Positions 29,693 to 41,207 of a stretch of DNA of 64,000 bases are shown here, piece after piece. The notes below the pieces were generated by a model. It had not been told where the DNA came from. It saw only the letters and a list, made by a program, of their open reading frames with translations, and did not search any database. Position numbers and translations under genes: made by a program. This DNA comes from Alphaproteobacteria bacterium. GTDB taxonomy: Bacteria > Pseudomonadota > Alphaproteobacteria > Sphingomonadales > Sphingomonadaceae. How positions within the stretch are numbered: position 1 is the stretch's first letter; every line of letters begins with the position of its first letter. The stretch is taken from positions 186,001 to 250,000 of the forward strand of contig JAUHWC010000001.1 of the NCBI GenBank assembly GCA_030424845.1, in the 5' to 3' direction.

Positions 29693-30417
29693 CAGTCACC
29701 CTCCAGCATCACATCGCCAGCCTGAATGACATGCTGCGTGCCATCGTCCAAGCGCAAGCGCAAACCGCCGTCCGGCTCAAGCCCGTCAAAAGTCCCGGTG
29801 ATCCTTTCTCCAAGGCCGTCATGAACCGTCAATCGCGTGCCGGGAGGATGGGCTAGCGCCTGCCAACGCGCGAAGAGGTGGCCGGTGCCACCATCCCGCC
29901 ACGCCGCAAGCTCCCGCTCGAAACAGGCAGCGAGCTGGTGCGCGAAGGTATCCCGGTCCGGTGCAGCACCGATGGAGGAAAGGGCCTTGGTCTTGCGATC
30001 ATCCAGCTTCGGCGCTCCGGCAAGGTTCACGCCGATGCCGACCACCGCGAAGCGGCCATCACGCTCCAGTAGCAGCCCGCAGAACTTGGAACCTGACAAC
30101 ATGACGTCATTGGGCCATTTCAACTGCAGTGCATCCGGGCGAGCGATCGAAGCGGACGTGGCAGCGTAGACTGCAAGAGATGCGACAAAGGACAGCGTTT
30201 GCGCCGGCGGATCTCCTCCGCCCAATTCAACGACCGTGGAACCCATGAAATTTCCGGGCGCATCGATCCAGCTGCGTCCCTGCCTCCCGCGACCGGCGCT
30301 TTGTCGGTCAGCGATCAGCCAATACCCTTCGCGCAGGTGCTCGCCATTGCGGATACGCGCAAGCAAGTCAGCATTGGTCGATCCGGTCTCGGCAACAATT
30401 TCCAACCGGATCGCCAA
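29692..30417 (-). CDS. birA: Biotin--[acetyl-CoA-carboxylase] ligase
   Basis: A 241-residue monofunctional biotin protein ligase that biotinylates acetyl-CoA carboxylase. Motifs are GSTNADL, the GRGRQGRSW biotinyl-AMP loop, [17 protein letters not shown] and GIGVNL, followed by a short C-terminal beta barrel. It has no N-terminal helix-turn-helix, so it is not a repressor like E. coli BirA. It starts one base after the nuoN stop. Confidence 0.95.
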   Translation of the reverse strand: MAIRLEIVAETGSTNADLLARIRNGEHLREGYWLIADRQSAGRGRQGRSWIDAPGNFMGSTVVELGGGDPPAQTLSFVASLAVYAATSASIARPDALQLKWPNDVMLSGSKFCGLLLERDGRFAVVGIGVNLAGAPKLDDRKTKALSSIGAAPDRDTFAHQLAACFERELAAWRDGGTGHLFARWQALAHPPGTRLTVHDGLGERITGTFDGLEPDGGLRLRLDDGTQHVIQAGDVMLEGD

Positions 30418-30418
30418 A

Positions 30419-31882
30419 TCAACCTGCGATGGCGAGCGCGGCAGCGGCCATTTCCGTGAGGTTGCCCAGCCACTCCGTACCCAGGAAAGCGACGGGTGAG
30501 ATAACCACGGTGCTGATCAGCAGCAGTGCCCAGTGCGCCCAATCGGATGTGCCTTTCACCCGGTCCACCGGCTCGTCAAAGAACATCACCTTGATGAACT
30601 TGAGGTAGTAGAAGGCGCCGATCACGCTTGCCGCGATGCCGATAACCGCAAGTGCCAGAAGATCTGCTTCGACGGCTGCCTGGAACACGACCAGCTTGCC
30701 GTAGAAGCCCATGAGCGGCGGAATACCTGCAAGGCTGAACATGATCAGCAACAGGCACCATGCAAGAGCCGGACGCGTGGTGGACAGGCCCTTGATATCG
30801 CCGAAGGTTTCCAGCGGATTGCCTTCTGCGTCCTTCAGCATGAGCACGGCAACGAAGCTGCCAACGGTCATGGCGACATAGAAGACAAGATAGATCAGCA
30901 TCGCGCTGGCACCTGCCAATGTGGCAGTGGCCAGACCGATCAGGATGAAACCGACGTTGTTGATCGAGGAGAATGCAAGCAGGCGCTTGATATTGTCCTG
31001 CCCGATGGCGCCAAGTGCACCCACCACGATGGACGCGATGGCAGCGAATGTGACAACCTGCTGCCACGCTTCGGCCTGGGAGCCGAAAGCCTCGAGCGAC
31101 AGGCGCGCCAGCAGCGCGATCGCGGCGACCTTTGGCGCACTGGCGAAGAAGGCCGTAACAGGCGTGGGCGCGCCTTCATAGACATCCGGCGTCCACATGT
31201 GGAACGGCACGGCGCTGATCTTGAAAGCCATGCCGGCCAGCACGAAGATAAGACCGAACAGTTGACCGCCCGACAACCCGCCGGAAATGGCCGCGTTGAT
31301 ACCGGTGAAGCTGGTGGTTCCGGTGAAGCCGTAGGTCAGGCTCATGCCGAACAGCAGGATGCCCGAAGCCAATGCGCCCAGCACGAAGTACTTGAGGCCA
31401 GCTTCGGCCGACTTGTCGTCATCGCGCAGGTATGCCGCGAGCACATAGGCAGCCAGCGAGTTCAGTTCGAGGCCGATGTACAGAGCAAGCAGATCTGCAG
31501 CCGAGACCATGATGCTCATGCCGAGTGCGGCAAACAGCACCAGCACGGCGAATTCCGGACGCATCGCCTTGAGCCTGTCGAAATAAGCCGGAGCCACGAC
31601 AAGCGCAGCGCCTGCCGCGGCAGAGATCATCAGCTTCGCGATACCGGCAAAGGCATCGATGCGCATCTGGCCGAAAAAGGCCAGCGTATCCGGTCCCGAA
31701 ACACCGGCACAGACGCCGGGTGCGACAAGGAAGAAGGCACCGCCCAAGGCAATGCAGGCTGCAATCGAAACGGGCTTGGAAGCCTGGTTGCCGCCCCATG
31801 CGGAAACCAGCAGCAGGATCAGCCCGGAGATCGCAAGGATCAGTTCGGGAATAATCAGGCCGAGGGAAGAAAGGATGTCCAT
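30419..31882 (-). CDS. nuoN: NADH-quinone oxidoreductase subunit N
   Basis: A 487-residue antiporter-like membrane subunit of complex I with about 14 membrane helices. The conserved Lys-bearing segments of the Proton_antipo_M fold are present, including FHMWTPDVYEGAPTPVTAFF and KRLLAFSSINN. It forms part of the proton-pumping arm. Its ATG overlaps the nuoM stop. It is the last of the 14 nuo genes, and birA follows directly. Confidence 0.96.
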   Translation of the reverse strand: MDILSSLGLIIPELILAISGLILLLVSAWGGNQASKPVSIAACIALGGAFFLVAPGVCAGVSGPDTLAFFGQMRIDAFAGIAKLMISAAAGAALVVAPAYFDRLKAMRPEFAVLVLFAALGMSIMVSAADLLALYIGLELNSLAAYVLAAYLRDDDKSAEAGLKYFVLGALASGILLFGMSLTYGFTGTTSFTGINAAISGGLSGGQLFGLIFVLAGMAFKISAVPFHMWTPDVYEGAPTPVTAFFASAPKVAAIALLARLSLEAFGSQAEAWQQVVTFAAIASIVVGALGAIGQDNIKRLLAFSSINNVGFILIGLATATLAGASAMLIYLVFYVAMTVGSFVAVLMLKDAEGNPLETFGDIKGLSTTRPALAWCLLLIMFSLAGIPPLMGFYGKLVVFQAAVEADLLALAVIGIAASVIGAFYYLKFIKVMFFDEPVDRVKGTSDWAHWALLLISTVVISPVAFLGTEWLGNLTEMAAAALAIAG

Positions 31883-33414
31883 CAGTGCGCTCCCCCATGA
31901 TCTGCTTCTTCCTCGACTGGCAGGGGCTCACCGATTTCGAGATTGGCATCGCCTGCGGGTGCAACGCCTGCAAGGCGTGCATCAAGGGCTGCGATATCGT
32001 TGCGCATTGGTGCAAGGAAACTTTCCGGATAGACACCCATCCACAGCACGGCGGCGGCAAGCGGGCCGAGCATCAGCCATTCGCGCATGTCGAGATCGGG
32101 CATGGCAGCGGCATCGGCATTCTTCTGCTCCCCAAACGCCACGCGCCGATAGAGGTAGAGCATGTATGCCGCGCCCAGGATGATGCCGGTCGTGCAAACG
32201 AAAGCCACCGTACTCGACACCTTGTAGATCCCGGCAAGGCTGAGGAATTCACCAATGAAGTTGCTGGTGCCGGGCAAGCCGATGCTGGCCATCGTGAACA
32301 GCAGGAAGAAGGTGGCATAACGCGGCATGTTGATGGACAGGCCGCCATAACGGTCGATCTCGCGCGTATGGAGACGATCGTAGATCACGCCGACGCACAG
32401 GAACAAGGCACCGGAAACGAGGCCGTGGCCAAGCATCACCATCATCGCGCCTTCCAGGCCCTGCACGTTGAAGGAGAACAGGCCAGCCGTCACGATCGCC
32501 ATATGGGCAACCGAGGAATAGGCGATCAGCTTCTTCATGTCGTGCTGCACAAGAGCGATCAGGCTGGTCACGACCACAGCCACCATGCTGAGCACGAAGA
32601 CAAGCCACATGAAGTCCACAGATGCCGCGGGGAACATGGGGAGGCTGAAGCGGATGAAACCATAGCCACCCAGCTTCAGCAGCACGCCTGCCAGGATCAC
32701 GGAACCCGCGGTTGGTGCCTGCACGTGAGCCGCCGGAAGCCAGGTGTGGACCGGCCACATCGGCATCTTCACGGCGAAGCTGGCGAAGAAGGCCAGCCAC
32801 AGCCAGGTTTGCGCTCCACCGGGGAAATCATACTGCATCAGGGTGGGAATGTCGGTCGTCCCGGCCTCATTCGCCATCCACAGCATGGCAATCAACATCA
32901 CCACGGAGCCAAGCAGAGTATAGAGGAAGAACTTGTAGCTGGCGTAGATACGGTCATCCCCGCCCCAGATGCCGATGATCAGGTACATCGGGATCAGGCC
33001 TGCTTCAAAGAAGATGTAGAACAGGAACAGGTCCTGAGCGGCGAAGGTGCCGATCATGAGCACTTCCATGAACAGGAAGGCAGCCATGTATTCGCCCACG
33101 CGCTTGGTAATCGAAGTCCAGCTGGCACCAATGCAGATCGGCATCAGGAAGACCGAGAGCATGATCAGCATCAGCGCGATGCCATCGATACCCAGCGCCC
33201 ACTGGAAACCGGCAAACAGGTCTGCCCGCTCGGTAAACTGCCACTGCGCGCCACCAACATCGAAATTGGCCCACAGCACCACACCCAGTGCAAGGTTGAT
33301 CAGCGTTGCCAGAAGCGCGACCAAGCGCGCCAGCTTCGCCTCGACGAAGAAACAGGCGATGGCTGCCACGAAGGGCACGAGCAGCATCAACGAGAGGATC
33401 GGGAGGCCGGTCAT
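31882..33414 (-). CDS. nuoM: NADH-quinone oxidoreductase subunit M
   Basis: A 510-residue antiporter-like membrane subunit of complex I, homologous to ND4. Visible segments include the [18 protein letters not shown] helix with its conserved Glu, [15 protein letters not shown] and [12 protein letters not shown]. The length is typical. It overlaps nuoL by ATGA and nuoN by TGATG, consistent with coupled translation. Confidence 0.96.
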   Translation of the reverse strand: MTGLPILSLMLLVPFVAAIACFFVEAKLARLVALLATLINLALGVVLWANFDVGGAQWQFTERADLFAGFQWALGIDGIALMLIMLSVFLMPICIGASWTSITKRVGEYMAAFLFMEVLMIGTFAAQDLFLFYIFFEAGLIPMYLIIGIWGGDDRIYASYKFFLYTLLGSVVMLIAMLWMANEAGTTDIPTLMQYDFPGGAQTWLWLAFFASFAVKMPMWPVHTWLPAAHVQAPTAGSVILAGVLLKLGGYGFIRFSLPMFPAASVDFMWLVFVLSMVAVVVTSLIALVQHDMKKLIAYSSVAHMAIVTAGLFSFNVQGLEGAMMVMLGHGLVSGALFLCVGVIYDRLHTREIDRYGGLSINMPRYATFFLLFTMASIGLPGTSNFIGEFLSLAGIYKVSSTVAFVCTTGIILGAAYMLYLYRRVAFGEQKNADAAAMPDLDMREWLMLGPLAAAVLWMGVYPESFLAPMRNDIAALDARLAGVAPAGDANLEIGEPLPVEEEADHGGAH

Positions 33415-35408
33415 GAGAAGATCACCCAGCTAATCGCTGCGACAAGTCCAAGCAGCATGATCAGCGCATAGGAATAGAGGTATCCGGACTGGACCTTCTT
33501 GGCGAGGCCAGCACCCTTTTCGACAACCCAGGCAGCACCATCGGGGCCAAAGCGGTCAACCACACCGATATCGCCGCGCTGCCAGAATACCCTGCCAAGC
33601 CAGAAGGACGGCTTGACGAAGACAATGTCGTAAAGCTCGTCGAACATCCATTTGCGATAGACGAAGCGGTAGATCGGACCGAGTTGCTCGGCCACCATTC
33701 CCGGGAACCGGGTATTCTTGATGTAGCCGTACCAAGCAAACACGAAGCCGGTGACCATCACGAAGAAGGCCGCATATTTCACCAGCCACGGAACATTGTG
33801 CATCGCGTGCATCAACTGCTCGTTATAGGCGATGGAGCCGGCCCAGAAATCGGCACTATCCAGGAAACTGCCGGCAAACAGCTGACCAGCCAGCACAGCA
33901 CCGACAGACAGCACCGCCAGCGGCACGAGCATGACCCAAGGGCTCTCGTGCGGATGATAGCCACCCGTCTTGTCTTCACCCGCCTGTTCCGGCGTCTTGT
34001 GAACGCTGTGCTGGATATGCTCGCTCTCGATCCAGCGCGGCTTGCCCCAGAAAGTGAGGAACATCAGGCGCCAGCTGTAGAAGCTGGTCAACAGCGCAGC
34101 GAACACACCCATCCAGAAGGCGAACAGGCCTACTTCACTGCCCTTGGCAAAGGCCACTTCGATGATCGCATCCTTGGACCAGAAGCCGGCGAAACCGACA
34201 TGCAGGTCGTAAATGCCGACCCCGGTGATCGCCAGTGTGCCGGCCATCATCGCCCAGAAGGTGAAGGGGATCTCCTTACGCAGGCCGCCGTAATAGCGCA
34301 TGTCCTGCTCGTGATGCATCGCGTGGATCACGCTGCCCGCACCAAGGAACAGCAGCGCCTTGAAGAAGGCGTGCGTGAACAGGTGGAACATCGCCGGGCC
34401 ATAGGCACCAACGCCCGCAGCGAAGAACATGTAGCCCAGCTGCGAGCAGGTCGAATAAGCGATCACGCGCTTGATGTCCCACTGCGTTGTGCCCACGGTG
34501 GCGGCAAAGATGCAGGTAGCCGCACCGATGAAGGTGACCACGCCCAGGGCAACGGGGGCCGCTTCGAACATGGGAGAAAGGCGGCAGACCATGAACACGC
34601 CGGCGGTGACCATGGTGGCCGCGTGGATCAGCGCGGAGACCGGCGTCGGGCCTTCCATGGCGTCCGGTAGCCAGGTGTGCAGTCCCAGCTGGGCGGACTT
34701 GCCCATCGCGCCAATGAACAGCAGCAGGCACAGGACCGTCATCGTGTCGAGACGCATGCCCATGAAGGTGATGTGCGACACGCCCTGCATGGCAGGCGCA
34801 GCTTCGAGAATTGCCGGAATGCTCGTCGTCTGGAACACAAGGAAGGTGCCGAAAATGCCGAGCATGAAGCCAAGGTCGCCTACGCGGTTGACCACAAAGG
34901 CCTTGATCGCGGCGGCACCGGCACTCGGCTTCTTGAACCAGAAACCGATCAGCAGATAGGATGCCAGGCCCACGCCTTCCCACCCGAAGAACATCTGCAC
35001 CAGGTTATCCGCCGTCACCAGCATCAGCATGGCGAAGGTGAACAACGAGAGATAGGCGAAGAACCGCGGCTGGTCCGGGTCTTCCTCCATATAGCCCCAG
35101 CTGTAGAGGTGCACGAGCGCGGACACGCTGGTGATCACCACCAGCATGATGGCCGTCAACGTGTCGACACGCAGCGCCCAGTCAAAGGTCAGCCTGCCTG
35201 ACTCAACCCACTTCAGAACCGGCACGACAGACGCGGTCTCGGAACCGGTCAGGAAGCCGATGAAGATCGGCCAGCTCAGCGCGCAGGACAGGAACAGCGC
35301 ACCAGTCGTAACGACCTTCGCCGGAACATTGCCGATGGCGCGATTGCCCAGCCCCGCGATGATCGCGGCCAGCAACGGCGCGAATACGATTACCGTGATG
35401 AAGTCCAC
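33411..35408 (-). CDS. nuoL: NADH-quinone oxidoreductase subunit L
   Basis: A 665-residue distal antiporter-like subunit of complex I, homologous to ND5. It has the [14 protein letters not shown] region, [37 protein letters not shown] and the [15 protein letters not shown] segment. The C-terminal extension holds the long lateral helix that braces the membrane arm. It starts seven bases after the nuoK stop. Confidence 0.96.
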   Translation of the reverse strand: MDFITVIVFAPLLAAIIAGLGNRAIGNVPAKVVTTGALFLSCALSWPIFIGFLTGSETASVVPVLKWVESGRLTFDWALRVDTLTAIMLVVITSVSALVHLYSWGYMEEDPDQPRFFAYLSLFTFAMLMLVTADNLVQMFFGWEGVGLASYLLIGFWFKKPSAGAAAIKAFVVNRVGDLGFMLGIFGTFLVFQTTSIPAILEAAPAMQGVSHITFMGMRLDTMTVLCLLLFIGAMGKSAQLGLHTWLPDAMEGPTPVSALIHAATMVTAGVFMVCRLSPMFEAAPVALGVVTFIGAATCIFAATVGTTQWDIKRVIAYSTCSQLGYMFFAAGVGAYGPAMFHLFTHAFFKALLFLGAGSVIHAMHHEQDMRYYGGLRKEIPFTFWAMMAGTLAITGVGIYDLHVGFAGFWSKDAIIEVAFAKGSEVGLFAFWMGVFAALLTSFYSWRLMFLTFWGKPRWIESEHIQHSVHKTPEQAGEDKTGGYHPHESPWVMLVPLAVLSVGAVLAGQLFAGSFLDSADFWAGSIAYNEQLMHAMHNVPWLVKYAAFFVMVTGFVFAWYGYIKNTRFPGMVAEQLGPIYRFVYRKWMFDELYDIVFVKPSFWLGRVFWQRGDIGVVDRFGPDGAAWVVEKGAGLAKKVQSGYLYSYALIMLLGLVAAISWVIFS

Positions 35409-35414
35409 CGGTCC

Positions 35415-35720
35415 TTACCCCTTCATCCGGTTGATATCGTCCACCGCGATGGTGCCGCGGCGGCGGAAGTAGATGACCAGGATCGCGAGGCCGATTGCAG
35501 CTTCCGCGGCTGCCACGGTCAACACGAACATGGCAAAGACCTGGCCCGTCAGATCGCCGAGGAAGGCGCTGAAGGCAACGAGGTTGATGTTCACCGACAG
35601 CAGGATCAGTTCGATCGCCATCAGGATCACGATCACGTTCTTGCGGTTGAGGAAGATCCCCAGAACGCCCAGCACGAACAGGATCGAACTGACGACGAGG
35701 TAATGTTCGATGCCAATCAC
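35415..35720 (-). CDS. nuoK: NADH-quinone oxidoreductase subunit K
   Basis: A 101-residue, three-helix membrane subunit of complex I (ND4L). It starts [12 protein letters not shown] and carries the two conserved intramembrane Glu residues, one in the [14 protein letters not shown] helix and one in [12 protein letters not shown]. Its start overlaps the nuoJ stop (ATGA). Confidence 0.96.
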   Translation of the reverse strand: MIGIEHYLVVSSILFVLGVLGIFLNRKNVIVILMAIELILLSVNINLVAFSAFLGDLTGQVFAMFVLTVAAAEAAIGLAILVIYFRRRGTIAVDDINRMKG

Positions 35721-36337
35721 AGCTCGACCCCCTTACCCACTTCGGGCTGCTTCATTTCGGTAGCGTCCTCAGGACGGCGCGAGACCTGCTTGCCGATATC
35801 CTGGTGGCCGCGGGACGCGCGGCTTTCACGGTGCGTCAGCACGATGGCGCCGATCATGGCGACGAGCAGGATAATGCCGGCCATTTCGAACAGGAACAGA
35901 TAGCGGCTGTAGAGAAGTGCGCCGATGTTCTCGGTGTTGCCCTCGCCCAGCAGCGGCGCCGCGCTGCCATCGGGCGAGCCAAGGTCAATTGCGCCGACGC
36001 GGTAAGCACCGATGCCCAGCACCAGCTCGGCCAGCAGGATCAGCGCGACGACAGCGCCAAGCGGCGCGTTCTTCACGAAGCCCGCGCGCAATTCGGCGAA
36101 ATCGATGTTGAGCATCATCACGACGAAGAGGAACAGCACCGCGACCGCACCGACATAGACGATGACGAGCAGCATGGCGATGAACTCGGCCCCCACGAGG
36201 ACCATCAGGCCCGCCGCGTTGAAGAAGGCGAGGATCAGCCAGAGGACGGAATGTACCGGGTTGCGTGCCATCACGACCATCGCTCCGGAAGCGATGACCA
36301 GCACGGCAAACAGGTAAAAGGCGAGAGTATGAATCAT
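35717..36337 (-). CDS. nuoJ: NADH-quinone oxidoreductase subunit J
   Basis: A 206-residue five-helix membrane subunit of complex I (ND6). The conserved [13 protein letters not shown] entry and the [17 protein letters not shown] pi-bulge helix are present. The C-terminal 40 residues are hydrophilic. A 26-base gap separates it from nuoI upstream. Confidence 0.95.
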   Translation of the reverse strand: MIHTLAFYLFAVLVIASGAMVVMARNPVHSVLWLILAFFNAAGLMVLVGAEFIAMLLVIVYVGAVAVLFLFVVMMLNIDFAELRAGFVKNAPLGAVVALILLAELVLGIGAYRVGAIDLGSPDGSAAPLLGEGNTENIGALLYSRYLFLFEMAGIILLVAMIGAIVLTHRESRASRGHQDIGKQVSRRPEDATEMKQPEVGKGVEL

Positions 36338-36363
36338 GATGCCCCGTTCAGATGCCCGCGCGC

Positions 36364-36849
36364 TTAACGATACGGCGCATCGGCTTCAAGGTTCGCGGCG
36401 ATTGCCCGCTCCCACTTGTCCCCGTTCGCCAGCAGTTTTGCCTTGTCATAGAGCAGTTCCTCGCGCGTTTCGGTCGCATATTCGAAGTTCGGCCCCTCGA
36501 CGATCGCATCCACCGGGCACGCCTCCTGGCAGAAGCCGCAATAGATGCACTTGGTCATGTCGATGTCGTAACGCGTGGTGCGGCGGCTGCCGTCATCGCG
36601 CGGTTCGCTCTCGATGGTGATCGCCTGCGCCGGGCAAACAGCCTCGCACAGCTTGCAGGCGATGCAGCGTTCCTCGCCATTGGGATAACGGCGCAGAGCG
36701 TGCTCGCCGCGAAAACGCGGGGAAAGCGGGTTCTTCTCGAAGGGATAGTTGATCGTCACCTTCGGCTTGAACAGATATTTCAGCGTCAGCCAGTGGGCCT
36801 TCAGGAATTCCCACAGGGTAAACGATTTGATGAGCTGTGCGGCGGTCAT
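36364..36849 (-). CDS. nuoI: NADH-quinone oxidoreductase subunit I
   Basis: A 161-residue 2x[4Fe-4S] ferredoxin-like subunit carrying clusters N6a and N6b in the peripheral arm. Two CxxCxxCxxxCP motifs are visible: [12 protein letters not shown] and [12 protein letters not shown]. An N-terminal amphipathic helix links it to the membrane arm. Its start overlaps the stop of an unrelated exported-protein gene (ATGA) rather than nuoH, which is unusual. Confidence 0.97.
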   Translation of the reverse strand: MTAAQLIKSFTLWEFLKAHWLTLKYLFKPKVTINYPFEKNPLSPRFRGEHALRRYPNGEERCIACKLCEAVCPAQAITIESEPRDDGSRRTTRYDIDMTKCIYCGFCQEACPVDAIVEGPNFEYATETREELLYDKAKLLANGDKWERAIAANLEADAPYR

Positions 36850-37331
36850 GGTGTAACCATTTCCTTTAAGCGTTCGAAGTCTCGAGCTGTGTCATCCGTT
36901 CGCAGCGGAATACATCCACCACCAAAAAGAGCGATGCCGTCGTTCGTCCGAAGCTGAAGACGAGAATTCTGGTTGTCGGGCAGATCGAAGCCTGTCTGCA
37001 GAAGCATGTCAAAGTTGTCGAGATCTCCTGCCCATATTGCCATTCTTTGACCGTCGCTTTCGGGAACGTATTCAAATCTCGTAAAGCCAGCCTCTGGCAA
37101 TGCAGCCCGAGGGTCATACGTTTCAAGAATTCGCGATGCCCCCTGCTCGATGCTGTCGTCGATCAAAACAGCAAGGTAAATCGGACTGTCCACCCCATCC
37201 GCGCCTTCAACGAGAACAAGTGCGCATCCAAAAGCTAGCGGCTGTTCCTCTGATCCTTGCTGGGCGGCCACATGAAGTGGCACCGACACCAAAAAGCACG
37301 GCAACAATGATCGAGTTAACGTTCGAAACAT
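36846..37331 (-). CDS. Uncharacterised exported protein inserted between nuoH and nuoI
   Basis: A 161-residue protein with an N-terminal signal peptide ([18 protein letters not shown], cleavage after AAQ or nearby) and a mature beta-rich domain with two cysteines (around residues 36 and 140) that could form a disulfide. I do not recognise the family. The start at 37331 overlaps the nuoH stop (TGATG), and the stop overlaps nuoI (ATGA). Its base composition is near half G+C by eye, clearly below the flanking nuo genes, and it uses A/T-ending codons more often. This suggests acquisition by transfer into the operon without breaking translation. Confidence 0.75.
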   Translation of the reverse strand: MFRTLTRSLLPCFLVSVPLHVAAQQGSEEQPLAFGCALVLVEGADGVDSPIYLAVLIDDSIEQGASRILETYDPRAALPEAGFTRFEYVPESDGQRMAIWAGDLDNFDMLLQTGFDLPDNQNSRLQLRTNDGIALFGGGCIPLRTDDTARDFERLKEMVTP

Positions 37332-38383
37332 CACCCCCACCCCCGATCAATCATCAGGAAGCCGCTGATCACCACGACAAAGAACAGGCTGAGCGGCAGG
37401 AAAACCTTCCAGCCCAGGCGCATCAGCTGGTCGTAGCGATAGCGCGGTACGGTCGCCATCACCCAGCTGAAGCAGAAGAAGAAGAACAGGATCTTCAGCA
37501 GCAGCCAGACGATGCCGGGAATATCGAACCACGGGATCAGGTCGATATTGAGCGGCGGCAGCCAGCCACCGAAGAACAGGATGCTGGTGAGCGCGCACAT
37601 CAGCAGGATGTTGGCATATTCGCCCAGCCAGAAGAGCGCGAAGCTCATCGAGGAATATTCGGTCTGGTAGCCGGCGACGAGTTCGGATTCCGCTTCGGTA
37701 AGGTCGAAGGGCACGCGCTGCGTTTCAGCAAGGGCCGAGATGAAGAACATCACCATAATCGGGAACAGCAGCGGGTTGAACCAGTAGCCGTTGACGATGC
37801 CGAAACCGTGGCCTTCCTGCGCCAGGACGATCTCCTTCAGGTTGAACGTGCCTGCCCACAGCACCACGCAAACAATGATGAAGCCGATGGAAACCTCGTA
37901 GGAGATCATCTGCGCGGATGCACGCATGGCTGAGAAGAACGGATATTTGGAGTTCGACGCCCAGCCCGAGATCACCACGCCGTATACGCCCAGCGAGCTG
38001 ACAGCGAAGATGTAGAGCAGGCCGACATTGATGTCCGCCAGCACCGCTTCCGGGCCGAACGGGATCACCGCCCAGCTGAGCAGCGCCACCGTGAAGGTGA
38101 GGATCGGGGCAATGATGAACAGCCCCTTGTTGGCAGCCGAAGGAATGATGGTTTCCTGCAGGAACACCTTCAGACCGTCCGCAAAACTTTGCAGCAAGCC
38201 GAAGGGGCCGACCACATTGGGGCCGCGACGCAGGTTGATCGCTGCCCAGACCTTGCGGTCCATGTAGATGATCATGGCGACGCCCAGCATCAGCGGCAGC
38301 GCGATCAGCAGGATGCCGCAAATGGTAGCGACGAACCACGCCCATTCGTAGCTCATGCCAAGCGAGATGAAGAATTCGGTCAT
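37331..38383 (-). CDS. nuoH: NADH-quinone oxidoreductase subunit H
   Basis: A 350-residue eight-helix membrane subunit of complex I (ND1), forming most of the quinone-binding chamber with NuoB and NuoD. Conserved segments are the [21 protein letters not shown] stretch (read here in two parts, DRKVWAAI and RRGPNVVGP), the [17 protein letters not shown] loop and [15 protein letters not shown]. The start overlaps the nuoG stop (ATGA). Confidence 0.97.
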   Translation of the reverse strand: MTEFFISLGMSYEWAWFVATICGILLIALPLMLGVAMIIYMDRKVWAAINLRRGPNVVGPFGLLQSFADGLKVFLQETIIPSAANKGLFIIAPILTFTVALLSWAVIPFGPEAVLADINVGLLYIFAVSSLGVYGVVISGWASNSKYPFFSAMRASAQMISYEVSIGFIIVCVVLWAGTFNLKEIVLAQEGHGFGIVNGYWFNPLLFPIMVMFFISALAETQRVPFDLTEAESELVAGYQTEYSSMSFALFWLGEYANILLMCALTSILFFGGWLPPLNIDLIPWFDIPGIVWLLLKILFFFFCFSWVMATVPRYRYDQLMRLGWKVFLPLSLFFVVVISGFLMIDRGWG

Positions 38384-40392
38384 TCCGCAGCCTCCGCCAG
38401 CGTTTCACCCAGCAGCAGTTCGTTCGAACACTGCTGCATCGTCGCACTGGCGCGCGCGATCGGGTTGGTGAGGTAGAAATCCTTGATCGGCGAAGGGATC
38501 GCGCCAGACGGGCTGTCATTGCCCTTCACGCTCGATGCCATGGCACCGTAGTCAGCGACCTCGCCTTCATTGGCGAGCGCCGGAACATCGGCATGCATCG
38601 CGGCGCGCAGTTCGTGGAAGCTGTCAAAGCCGACAGTCACGCCCAGCGCATCGGCAAGCGCGCGCAGGATCGTCCAGTCTTCGCGCGCATCACCCGGAGC
38701 GAACACGGCCTTGTCACCGCGCTGTACGCGGCCTTCGGTGTTCACATAAGTGCCCGGCTTTTCGGTGTAGGCGCTGGCGGGCAGGATGATGTCCGCCGCA
38801 TGCGCGCCCTTGTCACCGTGATGGCCGATATAGACCTTCAGGCTGTCCGCGAACTGGGTGAAATCCACCTCATCCGCGGCCAGTGCCAACAGCACCTTGG
38901 GCTTGGCCTTGGCGATGGAGGCAATCCCGCCATCTTGCGCATAGCCGAGCATCAGCGAGCCCATGCGTGCGGCCGAGATGTGCAGCGCGTTGAAGCCGTT
39001 CCAGCCATCACGCACCATGTTGAAATCATTGGCGATCTTGACGCAGGCCGCATGAACACCGGCAGCGAAACCGCCCGCACCGATGATCACGGCGGGCTTT
39101 TGAGCGCCCTTCAACGCATCAGCTACTTCGGCAGGCAGGTTGGACAGCACCGAAGCGTCTTCACCCAGGAAGGTCGCTTTGTAGGTCGGGTCCCATTCGG
39201 GGCCAACGATAAAGACCTTGGCACCCTTGGTTGCAGCCTTGCGCAGGCGAACATTCACCAGCGGCGCTTCCCAGCGGACATTGCTGCCAACGATCAGGAT
39301 TGCGTCTGCTTCCTCGATGCCGGAGAAGCCGGAATTGAAATTCACCGCAGCGAGGTTGGAAGTGTCATAATCCATACCTGTCTGGCGGCTCTCGATCAGG
39401 TCGGAACCCGAAGCCTTGAGCAGCGCCTTGGCGGCAAACATCGTCTCGCAATCGAGCATGTCACCGGCCACTGCCGCGATGGACTTGCCGGGCTTTGCCG
39501 CAGCGATTTTCTTGAACGCCTCGTCCCACGTCGCTTCGGCAAGCTTGCCGCGCTTGCGGATCCACACCTTGTCGAGGCGGCGGCGCGTCAGGCCATCGAC
39601 CTGATAGCGCGCCTTGTCCGAAATCCACTCCTCGTTCACATCGTCGTTGATGCGCGGGAGGACGCGGAGCACTTCCCTTCCCCGGCTGTCGATCCGGATG
39701 TTGGAGCCGACCGCGTCAGACACGTCGATGCCGAGCGTCTTCTTCAGTTCCCACGGGCGGGCTTCGTAAGCGTAAGGCGCGCTGGTGAGAGCGCCGACCG
39801 GGCACAGGTCGATAACATTGGCAGACAGCTCATGCTTGGCGGCCTGCTCGAGGTAAGTGCTGATCTGCATGTCCTCGCCGCGATAGAGCGCGCCGATCTC
39901 GTCCACACCGGCGATTTCTTCAGAGAAACGCACGCAGCGGGTGCAATGGATGCAACGGGTCATGATCGTCTTGATCAGCGGCCCCATGTTCTTCGACGTT
40001 ACCGCACGCTTGTTCTCGTGATAGCGCGATCCGCCGCGGCCATAGGCAACGGACTGGTCCTGCAAGTCACACTCGCCGCCCTGGTCACAGATGGGGCAAT
40101 CGAGCGGGTGGTTGATGAGCAGGAACTCCATCACGCCTTCGCGCGCGGTCTTCACCATCTCGCTGTCGGTGCGGATTTCCTGGCCTTCGGTGGCTGGCAG
40201 CGCGCAGCTTGCCTGCGGCTTGGGCGGCCCCGGCTTCACTTCGACCAGGCACATGCGGCAATTGCCCGCAATGCTCAGGCGTTCGTGATAGCAGAAACGC
40301 GGGATTTCCTTGCCCGCAAGTTCACACGCCTGCAGCACGGTGGCGCCAGCGGGAACCTCGATTTCCTGTCCGTCTACTGTGACTTTGGGCAT
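38380..40392 (-). CDS. nuoG: NADH-quinone oxidoreductase subunit G
   Basis: A 670-residue subunit with an N-terminal [2Fe-2S] ferredoxin domain (N1b), two [4Fe-4S] clusters (N4, N5) within about residues 1-220 and a molybdopterin-oxidoreductase-like C-terminal domain without cofactor. Visible ligands are [29 protein letters not shown] and the HCTRCVRF segment. The length is shorter than in E. coli and typical for alphaproteobacteria. Its start overlaps the stop of the exported protein upstream. Confidence 0.96.
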   Translation of the reverse strand: MPKVTVDGQEIEVPAGATVLQACELAGKEIPRFCYHERLSIAGNCRMCLVEVKPGPPKPQASCALPATEGQEIRTDSEMVKTAREGVMEFLLINHPLDCPICDQGGECDLQDQSVAYGRGGSRYHENKRAVTSKNMGPLIKTIMTRCIHCTRCVRFSEEIAGVDEIGALYRGEDMQISTYLEQAAKHELSANVIDLCPVGALTSAPYAYEARPWELKKTLGIDVSDAVGSNIRIDSRGREVLRVLPRINDDVNEEWISDKARYQVDGLTRRRLDKVWIRKRGKLAEATWDEAFKKIAAAKPGKSIAAVAGDMLDCETMFAAKALLKASGSDLIESRQTGMDYDTSNLAAVNFNSGFSGIEEADAILIVGSNVRWEAPLVNVRLRKAATKGAKVFIVGPEWDPTYKATFLGEDASVLSNLPAEVADALKGAQKPAVIIGAGGFAAGVHAACVKIANDFNMVRDGWNGFNALHISAARMGSLMLGYAQDGGIASIAKAKPKVLLALAADEVDFTQFADSLKVYIGHHGDKGAHAADIILPASAYTEKPGTYVNTEGRVQRGDKAVFAPGDAREDWTILRALADALGVTVGFDSFHELRAAMHADVPALANEGEVADYGAMASSVKGNDSPSGAIPSPIKDFYLTNPIARASATMQQCSNELLLGETLAEAAE

Positions 40393-41207
40393 TACTGCAC
40401 TTCCTGCGGGTTTTCGGCCGTTGCCGGAAAATTGTTGTTGGCGGCATGCCAGAGGCCTTCGCCGAGCCAGACACGCAATGTCTGCGGCGATATGTCGAGT
40501 TGCTGTCCTTGCGGCAGGCAGGCACCAAGCAGCGGTACCACTGCACTTATGGCATGGTCTTCAAGCTCCGAGCCGGGAGCAGTGCGATAGAAGAAGTCCG
40601 TCGCATTGGGAGATTGCGCGACAACACAATCGGCAAAATCCATTGCCGTGTGGACAGCCGGGTTGTTGGCAGACAGCGGATAGCCGCGGTCCGGGACCAC
40701 GTTTCCGGCGACAGCCCAGGTCGGACCATCCGGATAAGCGTCGAGATAGGCCGCCTGGATATACCACTGGCGCATCGCTGCAGGCGTGTACATCAGGCGC
40801 GCACCGGTGTTGTGGGAACGGGTGACGCGGCCAAGGCATGTCTGGATCGGATAGCGATCCATCACCTCACCACCATCAAGGCCGATCTGGTCAAACCGGT
40901 TAAAGCCAAAATCAGTCCGCTCGATCAGGTCGAAGGCCTTTTCATTGGAGCGTTCGAATATGCAGCGTGAGAACTGGTCTTCCATGCTGCGCCCACGGTC
41001 ACGCGTGGCGGCGCCGAGCTGTGCCGGATCGACGAAGTGCAGCGGCTCGGTGGGAAACTGGCGATCGCGGCGAATGCGCGAATTGAGCGGGGTATAGTCG
41101 TTGTCGTTGCCTTGTGCGAACACCGCCGACGGCATGGCAACGCCCGCGACCATCCCGGTCGAGGCGGCCAGCGTCAGGCAGGCAGCAAAGGCAATGAGGC
41201 GCTTCAC
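40392..41207 (-). CDS. Uncharacterised exported protein inserted between nuoF and nuoG
   Basis: A 271-residue protein with a signal peptide ending near AVFAQ (residue 32) and a soluble mature domain with paired cysteines (around residues 83, 124, 195 and 230). I do not recognise the domain. The start overlaps the nuoF stop (ATGA) and the stop overlaps nuoG, so it is made with complex I. Base composition resembles the neighbours, unlike the gene between nuoH and nuoI. A periplasmic protein has no known place in the peripheral arm, so a role in assembly or an unrelated function is possible. Confidence 0.8.
   Translation of the reverse strand: MKRLIAFAACLTLAASTGMVAGVAMPSAVFAQGNDNDYTPLNSRIRRDRQFPTEPLHFVDPAQLGAATRDRGRSMEDQFSRCIFERSNEKAFDLIERTDFGFNRFDQIGLDGGEVMDRYPIQTCLGRVTRSHNTGARLMYTPAAMRQWYIQAAYLDAYPDGPTWAVAGNVVPDRGYPLSANNPAVHTAMDFADCVVAQSPNATDFFYRTAPGSELEDHAISAVVPLLGACLPQGQQLDISPQTLRVWLGEGLWHAANNNFPATAENPQEVQ

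Noticed and set aside
38593-40590. 665-codon plus-strand open frame opposite nuoG
   Set aside because: Antisense shadow; nuoG motifs on the other strand are unambiguous.
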